64,000 bases of DNA, taken from Candidatus Nitrotoga sp. CP45. GTDB lineage: Bacteria > Pseudomonadota > Gammaproteobacteria > Burkholderiales > Gallionellaceae. Below, piece by piece: positions 1 to 10,496 of the stretch (positions are counted from its first letter, which is position 1; every line of letters begins with the position of its first letter). The DNA lies in the NCBI GenBank assembly GCA_003402375.1, contig QFXJ01000030.1:1-64000 (forward strand), in the 5' to 3' direction. The position numbers and the translations under genes are program-made. Under the pieces are notes generated by a model, which saw only the letters and a program-made list of their open reading frames with translations, was not told the origin of the DNA and searched no databases.

Positions 1-746
1 GAGTTCGGGCCAAAGTAGGTTGAACTTACACCAGGAAGTTTGGAAAGCGTTTCACCTAATGTGCTTTCTTGCCGAAACGATAATTCTTTTCCGCTCAGAA
101 CAGAGACTGGGGATACGAGGTTAATCAGGGCGCTTCCTAATGGGTTGGCGGTTACAACGACTGGTGGCATAAAGACAGGTTCATTTGCTGCTTGCTCTGT
201 TACCACAGCTTGCGGCGGCAGAATGACGGGAGGAGTGGCAGGAGCAGCTACGACGACCGGCGGAACGACAGGATTGGTTATGGCAAAATTGGTGGTTGGA
301 ATTGCCATAGTTTCGGGCTTGCCTTCTTTTCCTGGCTTCTTCATGTCGGCTTGCTCCAGGCTCAGTCGCTTGGATTGGAGCTGCTTGCCTTTGGCGTTAA
401 GCTGCGCAGCAACTAATGGCACTTTGACATGCTTGTTCACGCCTTTGCCTACTCGGATTTCTTGCTCGAATACGCGATCATTAAGAGCATCAACTTTCTT
501 TTGCACTTTCAGTTTCAATTTGCCAGCGGGAACGGTTAAATCCAATGGACATTTCCCTTTGAATTTGCCGTTGATGAACACTTCGGCGCCCATATCCTCA
601 TCGTTGCAAGTAACGCTCAGATTGGAAACAGCTGCGTGTGCTTTTGGAGATACCGCGAAAGCTAGAAATAGCAGGGATATTAAATAAACTGCATGGGTGA
701 ATAGCTGCGCGCGCTGCGCCGCGCCACGTATGACGTGCTTGAACAT
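1..746 (-). CDS. TonB-dependent receptor, N-terminal part with PEGA-like domain followed by plug domain (truncated by window edge)
   Basis: Manual reverse-strand translation from ATG at 746: MFKHVIRGAAQ...AVSNLSVTCNDEDMGAEVFINGKFKGKCPLDLTVPAGKLKLKV...PPVVVTANPLGSALINLVSPVSVLSGKELSFRQESTLGETLSKLPGVSSTYFGPN; open to the edge; absent from ORF track because no stop lies in the window. Confidence 0.85.
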   Translation of the reverse strand, partial: MFKHVIRGAAQRAQLFTHAVYLISLLFLAFAVSPKAHAAVSNLSVTCNDEDMGAEVFINGKFKGKCPLDLTVPAGKLKLKVQKKVDALNDRVFEQEIRVGKGVNKHVKVPLVAAQLNAKGKQLQSKRLSLEQADMKKPGKEGKPETMAIPTTNFAITNPVVPPVVVAAPATPPVILPPQAVVTEQAANEPVFMPPVVVTANPLGSALINLVSPVSVLSGKELSFRQESTLGETLSKLPGVSSTYFGPN

Positions 747-797
747 AGCAATTCTCCAAAAATAAATGATATGACCCCGCGTTACACGAGGTATGTT

Positions 798-1190
798 TTA
801 TGCGATTTCTTGGAGAAGAGCAGGCGGGCCGCGCGCAACGGCGATAAGGGGTTGGTTGGAGCGGAATGAAATGGTGTCAAACCGTACCGTTTCGTTCGGA
901 ATGGCAATAACTGCGAAGGAATGGGAAGCGCTGCCAAGTACGCCACCCAGTTGCGCGTAAGCCGCACAATACCCACATGTTGCTGAATGTGGTGCGTGCT
1001 TGTCGTGCTGCTGATCTTGTTTCGCAAGAGCGTGGTGCAGAGCATGTGCCGCTCCGCTTTGCTGGGCAAAAAGCAGCAACAAGGTAAGCAGCAGCGGGAA
1101 AAAGGCACGGGAAAATTGCATAATGCGGCCAACCTTAACAAAGATTGCATGATGGTGCAAGGTGCGGGTGATCTTTGTAATTTTATTCAA
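798..1190 (-). CDS. Small secreted/membrane DUF2946-like protein (CGYC motif), upstream of the TBDR; start may be the internal Met MQFSRAFF
   Basis: Hydrophobic N-terminus, His-rich middle, CGYC motif, same strand and adjacent to TBDR. Confidence 0.6.
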   Translation of the reverse strand: MNKITKITRTLHHHAIFVKVGRIMQFSRAFFPLLLTLLLLFAQQSGAAHALHHALAKQDQQHDKHAPHSATCGYCAAYAQLGGVLGSASHSFAVIAIPNETVRFDTISFRSNQPLIAVARGPPALLQEIA

Positions 1191-1506
1191 TGATGTAGCC
1201 TGTATCAGGCCGGGGCTTCCAAACGGCGACAGCTTTATGCTGGTAGAGCACAGACAATAAATCCTAAAATAAGTATCTCCCGCTAAAGTCGGGGGCTTTA
1301 ATGTGCGAGCCGCTCAAAGCGGCTTAACGGGGTCGCTCCCTGCTATTGTGGCCACTTTTTAGTGGCTGGTCAGCGCCATAAGTGCATCTATTCTAGGCGC
1401 TTGCCTTGTTCCTTTCGGTGCCGAATTTATTGCCGGATCGATTCCCCATCTCTGCCTACCGTTAACACACAATATCCTCATTTTAGCTTGATTCACTAAC
1501 TCCCCC

Positions 1507-3396
1507 TCATCTGGATAGCTCACCAAACAATTCTTTGATGTCCAGAATCAATATAATTTCACCCTCGCTAGACATCGTCACACCTGCGACACCCTTGGGC
1601 CGGAAAGTATCCAATGACTTAATCACCACGTCATCATGTCCGGCAAAGCCATCTGCCGAGAGGATGAAACTATTTTTATCGATCTGCATCAGCACACCTA
1701 CTTCAGGTTTTTCAGTCTGCTCCCAACCGATCAAACTAGCCAATGAAAGTACCGGCAAAACCTCACCGCGCACCACCATAGTAGCTTTGCCAGCTATTTG
1801 TTGCAGATCATTTGGCGGTACTGATAAAATCTCCCGAACCAGTGATAATGGAACTGCAAATGACTGATTACAAAGACGAAGCAACAGAACTGGCAAAATC
1901 GCTAACGTAAGCGGTAAGGAAATAGTGAACTCACTGCCTTTCCCCGGCACAGATGTAATACCGATGGTACCACTCAATTTCTCAATATTGGTTTTTACCA
2001 CATCCATGCCGACTCCACGGCCGGAGACACTAGAAATTTCTTCTTTAGTTGAAAATCCTGGGAGCAAAATCAAACTCAAGCTCTGTTCATCATCCAGACT
2101 ACTCGCGGATTCCGCACTGATTATTCCTTTCTCGATTGCCTTGTTGCGGATCACCTCGGGACGCATACCTTTGCCATCATCAGTTATTCTTATGATGATG
2201 TGATCCCCTTCCTGTTGAGCACTTAAATGCACTAAGCTTTTCGCTGCTTTACCCACCGCCGCGCGCTGTTCCGTACTTTCCACGCCGTGATCCACCGCAT
2301 TGCGAATCAAGTGTACCAATGGATCGTTAAGATCCTCAATCATGGTTTTATCAATCTCGGTTTCTTCACCGGACAACACCAACTCAACATCTTTACCAAG
2401 TTGGCGCGCCAAATCGCGCGCTAGCCGGGGATATTTATTGAAGAGACGACCAATAGGTTGCATACGCGTCTTCATCACTGCATTTTGCAAATTCACTACT
2501 AGCATATCAAGCTGACTGACTGACTCATCCAGTGCAAGCAATATGGCCGCGTCAGATCGCCCCTGCAAAATGTCGGTACGTAGGTGAGTCAAACGATTTT
2601 TTGTCAATCCAATTTCGCCGGAAAGATTGAGCACTTGATCCAGCCGGTCAGTATCAACACGGATAGTATTGTCCTTGCCAACTTCACTTTCACGGCGCCC
2701 GGCGGCGGGAGCTTTATTGCCTGGAATATCGTTGCCACGTCGGCCAAACGAACGAATCTCTGGAGATGTCGCTTCCACGCCGCCTGTGGACGGTAATGGT
2801 GCTTGTATTGCGGCTGGTGAAGGGGTTAACTCAGGTACAACTGATATCACATCGGATCCCGCCTGAACTGGAACAGGGGCAATGGCCGTCAATGCCTGGT
2901 ACAAAGCAGGCCAGTCTGGACTAGACACTGATAAAGAAGGAGAACTAGCAACCGCAGGTTCAAGTATCGCCGCCTGCGGCGTAACAGCCGAAACACCAAC
3001 AGCCTCTCCATTCAAAGCAGCTTGCAGTGCTGAAATTAGATGGGGAGGCGCGGCTTCTGGCTGCTTATATTGTCCTAGTGAGTCAAACATCAGCCTAACC
3101 TCTCCCGTGGCTGCAAAAATTGCGTCCATGAGATCCGCATTCAAAACCAATTCGCCGTTACGTAGATTGTCGAACAGGTTTTCTGTGAGATGGCATAACG
3201 TAACCAACTCCGTTGCATTGAGAAATCCAGCGCCACCCTTAATGGTGTGGAAGCCACGAAAGATAATATTAAGCAGATCGCGATCATGCGGCTGCTTTTC
3301 CAGATCGATGAGCTTACTGTCGACGTCAGACAACAAATCTGAACCTTCAGTCAGAAAATCTTGCATTAACTCTTCCATACCTGCAAAGTCGTTCAT
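1507..3396 (-). CDS. cheA: Chemotaxis histidine kinase CheA
   Basis: HPt motif FHTIKGGAGF, dimerisation domain, HATPase motifs LIRNAVDHGVE, DDGKGM, GRGVGMDVV, C-terminal CheW-like domain. Confidence 0.95.
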   Translation of the reverse strand: MNDFAGMEELMQDFLTEGSDLLSDVDSKLIDLEKQPHDRDLLNIIFRGFHTIKGGAGFLNATELVTLCHLTENLFDNLRNGELVLNADLMDAIFAATGEVRLMFDSLGQYKQPEAAPPHLISALQAALNGEAVGVSAVTPQAAILEPAVASSPSLSVSSPDWPALYQALTAIAPVPVQAGSDVISVVPELTPSPAAIQAPLPSTGGVEATSPEIRSFGRRGNDIPGNKAPAAGRRESEVGKDNTIRVDTDRLDQVLNLSGEIGLTKNRLTHLRTDILQGRSDAAILLALDESVSQLDMLVVNLQNAVMKTRMQPIGRLFNKYPRLARDLARQLGKDVELVLSGEETEIDKTMIEDLNDPLVHLIRNAVDHGVESTEQRAAVGKAAKSLVHLSAQQEGDHIIIRITDDGKGMRPEVIRNKAIEKGIISAESASSLDDEQSLSLILLPGFSTKEEISSVSGRGVGMDVVKTNIEKLSGTIGITSVPGKGSEFTISLPLTLAILPVLLLRLCNQSFAVPLSLVREILSVPPNDLQQIAGKATMVVRGEVLPVLSLASLIGWEQTEKPEVGVLMQIDKNSFILSADGFAGHDDVVIKSLDTFRPKGVAGVTMSSEGEIILILDIKELFGELSR

Positions 3397-3397
3397 T

Positions 3398-4171
3398 TTA
3401 GAACCCCATGCTTTCTAGCAAGTCATCTACTTGATCCTGATTAGATACTATATCAGTACGCCCTAATGGGTTTATCACCGGTCCATTTAGCAGCCCGGCA
3501 TGGGCATCCTGGTTAGCTATAGGTGGGGAACTCTCAACCAGCAACTCGACAAGTTGCTTTTCCATTTGTTGTGTCACATCCACAATTTTTTTAATGACCT
3601 GCCCAGTCAAGTCCTGAAAATCTTGTGCCATCATGATTTCCGTCAAATAGGCATTGGTAGCCTTTGCTTGCTTGGGCAGCTCAGTCAGGAAAATAAGAGT
3701 TTGCGCTACCAAGCTCTTGAACTGTTCAATATCAAGTTGTTTGTCAAAGACCCTCTGCCATTCTTGCGCCAGCAGCTGAGAATTAGCCTCAATTTTTGTC
3801 ATAATAGGCTGCGCAGCCTCAGTGGCATTGAGCACCCGTTCAGCCGCTTTTTGAGTCATGGTAACTACATAACCTAGGCGGTCACGAGCGTCAGGAATAA
3901 AATTTGCAACCTTTTCAAGATCCTTGTCATAACCAAGTTCATGCAGAGTGTCATGAAACTTACGCGTCATTTGTCCTAGTTTGTTTACTACATTGTCCGA
4001 TGGAGTACCCGCATTAACACTTTGGTTTAACCCCTTATTATCCGAAGGCGGTGCAATATGGGCTGCGTCTCCTTCACGACCATCACTTGCCGAAGCAATG
4101 CTGTCAAACAACGCTTCTAAGTCATCTGAATCTTGTCCTGCAACTGCTTTCTTAGTCATGGCATCACTCAC
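3398..4171 (-). CDS. cheZ: Chemotaxis phosphatase CheZ
   Basis: Helical protein with [17 protein letters not shown] motif and C-terminal [11 protein letters not shown] CheY-binding tail; between cheY and cheA. Confidence 0.92.
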   Translation of the reverse strand: MSDAMTKKAVAGQDSDDLEALFDSIASASDGREGDAAHIAPPSDNKGLNQSVNAGTPSDNVVNKLGQMTRKFHDTLHELGYDKDLEKVANFIPDARDRLGYVVTMTQKAAERVLNATEAAQPIMTKIEANSQLLAQEWQRVFDKQLDIEQFKSLVAQTLIFLTELPKQAKATNAYLTEIMMAQDFQDLTGQVIKKIVDVTQQMEKQLVELLVESSPPIANQDAHAGLLNGPVINPLGRTDIVSNQDQVDDLLESMGF

Positions 4172-4542
4172 TTTTGCATGGTCAGGAAAATTTTCTTCAG
4201 TTTTTCATCTAGTGTGGCAGCAGTAAACGGTTTAACGACATATCCGCTGGCACCTGCCTGTGCCGCCTCTATAATATTTTCGCGCTTGGCCTCAGCGGTC
4301 ACCATCAATACCGGCAAGTGCTTCAGTGTTGGGTCAGCACGAATGGCTCTAAGCAAATCAATGCCAGTCATGTTGGGCATATTCCAATCAGACACTACAA
4401 AATTAAAACTTTCACTGCGTAATTTTTTTAACGCATCAACACCATCTTCTGCCTCTTGCACATTGACGAAACCAAGCTCCTTGAGTAAATTACGCACAAT
4501 ACGCCGCATTGTGGAAAAGTCATCCACCACCAAAAATTTCAT
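4168..4542 (-). CDS. cheY: Chemotaxis response regulator CheY (ORF track extends to 4620; Met at 4542 preferred)
   Basis: [24 protein letters not shown]..., [32 protein letters not shown]. Confidence 0.93.
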   Translation of the reverse strand: MKFLVVDDFSTMRRIVRNLLKELGFVNVQEAEDGVDALKKLRSESFNFVVSDWNMPNMTGIDLLRAIRADPTLKHLPVLMVTAEAKRENIIEAAQAGASGYVVKPFTAATLDEKLKKIFLTMQK

Positions 4543-4687
4543 ATTTGCATCTACCACGATATACCTCCAGTTGCTTTTAGTTCTCAGGGAAATGATGGAC
4601 AGGTAGGAATGTAAAACCATTCACTGTGTTACTACTTTTTTTATCTTTTACTCTTATTCCTTATCCCGTTAACAATATTCAGACATA

Positions 4688-5665
4688 TCAGGTCAGCAAA
4701 GGCCGCAATGTATTGCTCAACATCGCCACATCAAATTTTGGTACGTAATAATCCACGCCAACCCGCTTCCCCATATCGCGGTTGGCATCAGACGATAACG
4801 ACGAATGCATCACCACCGGAATACCATCGAAACGCTTGTCCGCCTTGATATGCTGAGTCAGCACGTAGCCATCCATTACGGGCATTTCTGCATCTACGAG
4901 CACCACCTGAATCTGGTCATGCAAACTCGTACCACTGCTCTGCGCGGCATCCGCCAGCCCCTTCAAGCGCTCCCATCCTTCCAATCCGTTATTTGCCTGC
5001 AAATTTTTAACACCCATCTTATCCAATACTTCGGTTATTTTCTTACGCGCTACCGCCGAATCATCCACGAAAAAGATACATAATTCATGGCCATTTTCAA
5101 TCTTATCCACATTGCCTACCACATCCTCACCGAATGCACAGGAAAGAATCTGTTCAACATCCAATATCGAAACAAGCTTGCCATCTGGCAACTCGGTAAT
5201 CGCAGTAATCATATCCTTATTGCCTGAAAACATATCCTCTGCAGGGCGTACCTTATCCCAGTCAACGCGGATAATTCGATCCACATCATGCACTAGAAAA
5301 CCGAGAATATGACGGCTATATTCGGCCACCATCATAGTGCTTTGGTCGCTCAACGTTGCCCCATCAAACCCCATAAATTTAGCCAAGGTCAATACGGGAA
5401 GAATGTGTCCACGTAGTGACACAATACCGTCTACACCCGTCGGCATGTTAGGTGTCTTGGTAATCGCCATCGCACGACACACCTCCTTGACCTTGAATAC
5501 ATTAATGCCAAAAGTTTCTGGGGTACCCAACGAAAACAACAGGATTTCCATCTTATTAGAACCGGCCAGACTGGTTCTAGCATCCACGGTGTCAAACAAA
5601 CCACCTGTGCTCTGCGACAGTAGCGTGTTGTCTACCAACTGAGATTGATATTCGGCAATCGACAT
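4688..5665 (-). CDS. cheV: CheV-type coupling protein (CheW domain plus receiver), copy 2
   Basis: CheW-like N-terminus (EILLFSLGTPETFGINVFKVKEV) and receiver (IFFVDDSAVARKKI, VVLVDAEMPVMDGY). Confidence 0.9.
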   Translation of the reverse strand: MSIAEYQSQLVDNTLLSQSTGGLFDTVDARTSLAGSNKMEILLFSLGTPETFGINVFKVKEVCRAMAITKTPNMPTGVDGIVSLRGHILPVLTLAKFMGFDGATLSDQSTMMVAEYSRHILGFLVHDVDRIIRVDWDKVRPAEDMFSGNKDMITAITELPDGKLVSILDVEQILSCAFGEDVVGNVDKIENGHELCIFFVDDSAVARKKITEVLDKMGVKNLQANNGLEGWERLKGLADAAQSSGTSLHDQIQVVLVDAEMPVMDGYVLTQHIKADKRFDGIPVVMHSSLSSDANRDMGKRVGVDYYVPKFDVAMLSNTLRPLLT

Positions 5666-5667
5666 GA

Positions 5668-6624
5668 TCAGTCCTTTCCGTTTCTGGTCAACAGCCGAGC
5701 GAGCGTCTGCGAAAGCTTCTTCGGTTCAAATTTTGGTACATACTCATCCACCCCAACTGCCTTGCCGAGCTGTTGATTAGATTCACTGGAGAGTGATGAA
5801 TGCATTAACACCGGAATATTATCAAAGCGCCTGTCCTCCTTGATTTTGCGGGTAAGCATGTAACCGTCCATTTCCGGCATTTCCACATCGGTAAGGATGA
5901 CCTGTACCATATCGCTCACGGGTATCCCCGCCGATTCAGCGTAACTTGCAATTTTTTGCAATTCATCCCACGCCTTGCGGCCATTGATAGCCGAAATATG
6001 ATTCACTTGCATTGCCTCTAGCGCACCAACAATCTGCTTACGCGCCACTGCGGAATCGTCGGCAAAAAATACCGTTCGATCAGCCACCCCCAAGGGCTTG
6101 ACAGCCTTCAATGCAAGGTCATCATTAAAATGTCCGGTTTCAGATAACACTTTTTCTACATCCATCATCATCACCAACCTCCCATCTGACAATTCAGTGA
6201 CAGCAGTCACCAAACCACCCATTTGGGCATTAAGCATTTCCGGCGGTACCTTCATGGAGGCCCAATCGAGACGCAGAATGGTGTCCACCGCTTCGACCAA
6301 AAAGCCCTGGGTATGGCCATTGTATTCAGTGACCACCATAATTCCTGGTTTAATGTCAGTCTGCACCCCGGTGTATTTCGCCAAATCAATCACTGGCACC
6401 AGCACTCCGCGCAGGCTTACCATGCCTTCCACTGAGCCAGGCATTTCTGGTGCATGAGTAATGGCTGGCACACGCATCACCTCACGTACCTTGAATACAT
6501 TGATACCAAACGTTTCGCAGCGCCCCGTACGATTATCCAAGCCAAGCGTGAACATCAGAATTTCCAACTTGTTGGTACCTGCAAGCTTGGTGCGCCCATC
6601 TATATTTCTAAGCAATTCAGACAT
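5668..6624 (-). CDS. cheV: CheV-type coupling protein, copy 1 (ORF track start 6690; start MSELLRNIDGRTKLAG at 6624 preferred)
   Basis: CheW domain plus receiver VFFADDSAVARKQI; paralogous to the downstream gene. Confidence 0.9.
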   Translation of the reverse strand: MSELLRNIDGRTKLAGTNKLEILMFTLGLDNRTGRCETFGINVFKVREVMRVPAITHAPEMPGSVEGMVSLRGVLVPVIDLAKYTGVQTDIKPGIMVVTEYNGHTQGFLVEAVDTILRLDWASMKVPPEMLNAQMGGLVTAVTELSDGRLVMMMDVEKVLSETGHFNDDLALKAVKPLGVADRTVFFADDSAVARKQIVGALEAMQVNHISAINGRKAWDELQKIASYAESAGIPVSDMVQVILTDVEMPEMDGYMLTRKIKEDRRFDNIPVLMHSSLSSESNQQLGKAVGVDEYVPKFEPKKLSQTLARLLTRNGKD

Positions 6625-6753
6625 GACTAACCCCGTTACTGTAAGCCCCTCTCTCCTTAATACTTCGTTCCCCGTATTCACCCACCGCAAAAGGGTGGGG
6701 TTTACAAACTGGACGATGAAGCGCGGGAGCGCACGGCATTATTGTTTTATTAA

Positions 6754-8751
6754 TTACACCTTAAAGTGGGCCACAGCGGCCTCCATATCTTCAGCTAACT
6801 TTTCTAACCGTAATATGTCCTGCCCAACATGTTCGATCGCCGCATAATTTTCTTCCGCCATTTGTGCGATACTTTCAACGTGACGGGCAATTTCATGGCT
6901 GCCTTTACTTTGCTCATCCACCGATGCGGCAATATTACTCACCCCGCTACTGACATCTGTTACAGATGCTCCCGCCTGGACTAGCATATTGGACACAGTG
7001 TTAATCTGCTGCTGAGTAGACTTCAATGACTGCAAACCATGCTCAATGGCTTTTTCCACATTGCTGGACTGACTGTCCATCGTACTAGTTACCTTGTCTA
7101 TTTCACGGGCCGATTGCGCAGATTTCTCAGCCAGCTTACGAACTTCGTCCGCCACCACCGCGAAACCACGCCCTTGTTCACCAGCACGCGCCGCTTCAAT
7201 CGCCGCATTCAACGCCAACAAATTGGTTTGGTCAGCAATATCTTTAACCTGCTGAGTCATACTGGCAATGGTGCGCGCGCTTTGCACGAAATCACCAACC
7301 GAAGCGGCAATCTGGTTCACCGCTTTTTCAATGCTGGCGATTTCGAGAATCATCACTTCTGCGCTTTGATTGCCTTGCTTGGTTTGTTGCAGACTTTGCT
7401 CGGAAAGCTTATGCACATCTGCCGCAGTCGCCGCCACTTCCGAAATACTTACCGTCATCTGTTCCACCGCAGCCGCTGTGGAAGCCGCTGCTTCATTTTG
7501 CGACTGTGAACTGTGAGTAATTTTCAGGGAAGCTGCAGAAAGCTGGGTGGTACTCTGGCGTACCTGTTTGGAACTTTCGATAACATTGTTAATAATTACC
7601 TGCATACTGCCAATCAGAAGATTGAAGGAATTACCGGTCTCGGCAATTTCATTCTCGCCTTCCACCACGATGCGGTGCGTAAGATCATTGTCGCTCTGAA
7701 TAAGGGCAATAGTTTCCTGCAAGGAATGCAATTCGCTAACAATACTTTTAACGATAAACATGCCAGCCATCACGGTCACCAGGATAGCCACTAAACCGAA
7801 TATTGCACTAGCCATAAAAGCCGTGCGGGCACTGGCTGCAGTCGCAACAGAAGATGCCCGTATGCGCTCGGCGAGCAAATTTTCAACTTCTTTCATGCTA
7901 TTTATCTTGGATGTAATACTGCTAAACCATTTGGTTGGCTCAATACCAAAATCACCCACGGCCACTTTCTCGATTACTGCCTTACGCATGGTCTCCACTT
8001 CATCCACAGATGTACCAGTCATCTTGCTTTTGAAAAGCGCGCGGGCCTCATCTGTCGCGTAATTAACAAACGTATCCAGATGCGTCTGCTGCGCAGAAAT
8101 ATGACCAATAAAAGTCCGATACTGCACTGGTTCAATTTTATTGGCTGTAAATACCGGCACCATTAACGCACGCTCCTGTCCGGAACGTTCCTTCGCGTAA
8201 AGGAAAGCAAGGTATGCCGTCATTTGTTTGGCTACTTGCAAATCACTGGCCTGCTCGGTAATCACCGGCATTATTTCAAGCAGAGTAGCGACGGTCTTGG
8301 TGTAATAACCGGCGGCTTCTGGCGCGGTGATTCTGAACTGCGAAGCGGCATCGCGGTTATCTTTAAGACCATCCAGTTTTCTCACTGCGGCATCCATCGT
8401 AGTCCGCAGGGACACAGGAAAACCGGCTGTATTCAGATGGGAATAACTACTCTTGAGCACCCCAATTTTTTGATCTGTTTCAGCGCGATATCCTGGCAAA
8501 TCATTGGCAAATCGCTCCCCCTTGGACTGTACAAAACCAGCCGTGGCGCCGCGTTCAATTTGCAGGTTATGCGTAGCGTCCCCTATTGCGACAGCGACAT
8601 TCATCAATGCTTCGGTTTGCGTCAGACTTCTCCACTCCTTATAGCTTTGTTGAGCATTAATGGCCGAGAAAATAATCAACCCAATCAGCGGCAGAGCCAG
8701 TAACATTATCAATTTTTTTGATATAGAAATATTTTTCATGATTTGCCACAT
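6754..8751 (-). CDS. Methyl-accepting chemotaxis protein with nitrate/nitrite-sensing-like periplasmic domain
   Basis: N-terminal TM, long periplasmic domain, HAMP region, signalling tip [38 protein letters not shown]. Confidence 0.93.
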   Translation of the reverse strand: MWQIMKNISISKKLIMLLALPLIGLIIFSAINAQQSYKEWRSLTQTEALMNVAVAIGDATHNLQIERGATAGFVQSKGERFANDLPGYRAETDQKIGVLKSSYSHLNTAGFPVSLRTTMDAAVRKLDGLKDNRDAASQFRITAPEAAGYYTKTVATLLEIMPVITEQASDLQVAKQMTAYLAFLYAKERSGQERALMVPVFTANKIEPVQYRTFIGHISAQQTHLDTFVNYATDEARALFKSKMTGTSVDEVETMRKAVIEKVAVGDFGIEPTKWFSSITSKINSMKEVENLLAERIRASSVATAASARTAFMASAIFGLVAILVTVMAGMFIVKSIVSELHSLQETIALIQSDNDLTHRIVVEGENEIAETGNSFNLLIGSMQVIINNVIESSKQVRQSTTQLSAASLKITHSSQSQNEAAASTAAAVEQMTVSISEVAATAADVHKLSEQSLQQTKQGNQSAEVMILEIASIEKAVNQIAASVGDFVQSARTIASMTQQVKDIADQTNLLALNAAIEAARAGEQGRGFAVVADEVRKLAEKSAQSAREIDKVTSTMDSQSSNVEKAIEHGLQSLKSTQQQINTVSNMLVQAGASVTDVSSGVSNIAASVDEQSKGSHEIARHVESIAQMAEENYAAIEHVGQDILRLEKLAEDMEAAVAHFKV

Positions 8752-9417
8752 GCCTTATATAAAAAGAACTATTTAGTACCCAGTAACAATTAATTCGAAT
8801 TAATTTTTAACTACAACCTGAATCGCTTAATTGTCTATGCTGCGCAATGATTAAAACTCTTAGCTCCCTAGATTCAATTGAAATCTAAATTACTAGTTTT
8901 AAAAAATATTACCCTTCACTTTTTTATTACCCTCACTTCACTTATTTCAGGTTGTTGCGTTAATTCGCGTAAAAATTATTCTTTTTACAGTCACTTGTAA
9001 CGGCGATACGACTAAAAACTTTAGGGCGCATTTACATAGCCCAAGGAAATTTCAGTCCGTATTACCCGAAAACCCGCTATGTGGCACGACCTCAATTTAA
9101 CAAAAATAGAATCCTAAAATAAAAGGCAACGGCCACTAGAACGGCAGCTGTTTAATCTTTCGAAAAAAACTATTGAACCCATTGTGAATCAGCGAACCTT
9201 GGCCTGCCCAAAATGCTCAATAAAATCGGAAGAGACTTAACCATGGCCGCGCCAATGAATACTGCAGAAGATTGATATACAGAATATGCCGACTAAAAAA
9301 ATTTGATCCAAAGAATAACGCCTGAAATTCACAACTTTTCAGCTGTTACACCGGTAAATCAGGCAGCGTAGCCAATGAGATAAATCAGCACAGAAAACCG
9401 GGACGAATCTAAAGATC

Positions 9418-9515
9418 AAAGCCAGATTCGGCCCAGCCTTTGTGGTAATCAAACGATTGAAAGATTAAATGAAAGGGCACTACCGTGGTTTGGCCAAGAA
9501 TACCAACCAGACATT
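9418..9515 (+). pseudogene. Remnant of an IS5-family transposase C-terminus
   Basis: Frame reads KARFGPAFVVIKRLKD*MKGHYRGLAKNTNQTF, resembling the conserved VEHPFRVIKRxFGxxKvRYRGLAKNtaQ block; internal stop, no intact ORF. Confidence 0.65.
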
Positions 9516-9683
9516 TTTAAGAGGCGGATTTAACTTTGAAGCGCAACTTCAGCAGAGAATTTAAGTGGCGGGCTGCATTAATATCGGAGCCATTTGTGCC
9601 CTCCGTAAAAAAGCACACATACGGCCACAGTAAGCACTTAAGTGAACTTATATTTCGCGTTGCCTTCAGCAAAAAGCTACACA

Positions 9684-9718
9684 AACGATGAGGCCAGCTT
9701 TAAGCTGGCCTCATCGTT
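9684..9718 (-). terminator. Hairpin downstream of the 9738-10205 gene
   Basis: Perfect 17-bp inverted repeat AACGATGAGGCCAGCTT-T-AAGCTGGCCTCATCGTT. Confidence 0.7.
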
Positions 9719-9737
9719 ACTATTAACAATACATTTG

Positions 9738-10205
9738 TTACTTATTAACCCACTGATTATAGCCTGAGTTAGGAGTAAAATGGCTATGGCCTAATGTATC
9801 CCCAGATCCTTGGGCATTGCCTGTGGTTGCGGCATCTTTCCCGGCACCATAAGCTTTACTGTCGGTAGGTTCGTTATTTTTAACCACTGCTGATGCTAGC
9901 CTGAAATCTGGCATACGGTTTCCATCATCATTTTTGAAGCCAGGATCGATTGTACCGTCTCTATTTCTCGAATGATTATTTTTTGCTCCAGGTTTATTCA
10001 TTTGCCCAGGCTGATCACGCTCACCATCAAAACCAACATACTGTTTGCAGCAGTTCCATGGGGTGTTCAGACCTTTCCCAGTAAACGGAGTCGCTTTATC
10101 TGCTGTAAATGCAGGCTTAGGGGCCGAAATTGCTTGCGCCTGCGCTAACGAAGCGCCAAATACAAAACAGGAAGCAATAGCGAGACTAATAACATTTTTT
10201 TTCAT
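9738..10205 (-). CDS. Small secreted protein of unknown function
   Basis: Signal peptide MKKNVISLAIASCFVFGASLAQAQA; no domain recognised; SD-like GGAG upstream. Confidence 0.75.
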   Translation of the reverse strand: MKKNVISLAIASCFVFGASLAQAQAISAPKPAFTADKATPFTGKGLNTPWNCCKQYVGFDGERDQPGQMNKPGAKNNHSRNRDGTIDPGFKNDDGNRMPDFRLASAVVKNNEPTDSKAYGAGKDAATTGNAQGSGDTLGHSHFTPNSGYNQWVNK

Positions 10206-10433
10206 GAGAAGCTCCTTATATATAAAACTTGCGAGATTAGTTGAATAGAGTCAAGGCACGCCAAGCTTCTACGCCACAGGCTTTTACGGAGCCTACCCAT
10301 ACTCCAAATTTGGCAGACTCAGGCTAGCATACTAAGGGGCAGCTTCGGAATATGTCAAGAACTTTGAGATCAACAGGTCAAAAAAGTTATGAGATTTTCT
10401 GATTTTGGTACTGTAATCCACATCATGCAGAAA

Positions 10434-10463
10434 CGACAAGGCAATATTAAAGTCGCCTTGTCG
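10434..10463 (-). terminator. Hairpin downstream of the EF-hand gene
   Basis: Inverted repeat CGACAAGGC...GCCTTGTCG. Confidence 0.5.
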
Positions 10464-10496
10464 CTAAATGTTGCTTAAAAACGAATCTAACCATAC

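Noticed and set aside
40-687. 215-aa plus-strand ORF at the left edge
   Set aside because: Antisense to the clearly coding PEGA-TBDR on the minus strand; low-complexity translation with no domain.
2882-3418. 178-aa plus-strand ORF inside cheA
   Set aside because: Antisense shadow of cheA; no recognisable domain.
4133-4606. 157-aa plus-strand ORF over cheY/cheZ
   Set aside because: Antisense to cheY and the start of cheZ; Ser/Thr-rich shadow translation.
6640-6700. Hairpin CCCACC-GCAAAAG-GGTGGG between mcp and cheV considered as a mobile-element end
   Set aside because: Single short stem with no second copy seen; an intercistronic hairpin is the simpler explanation.
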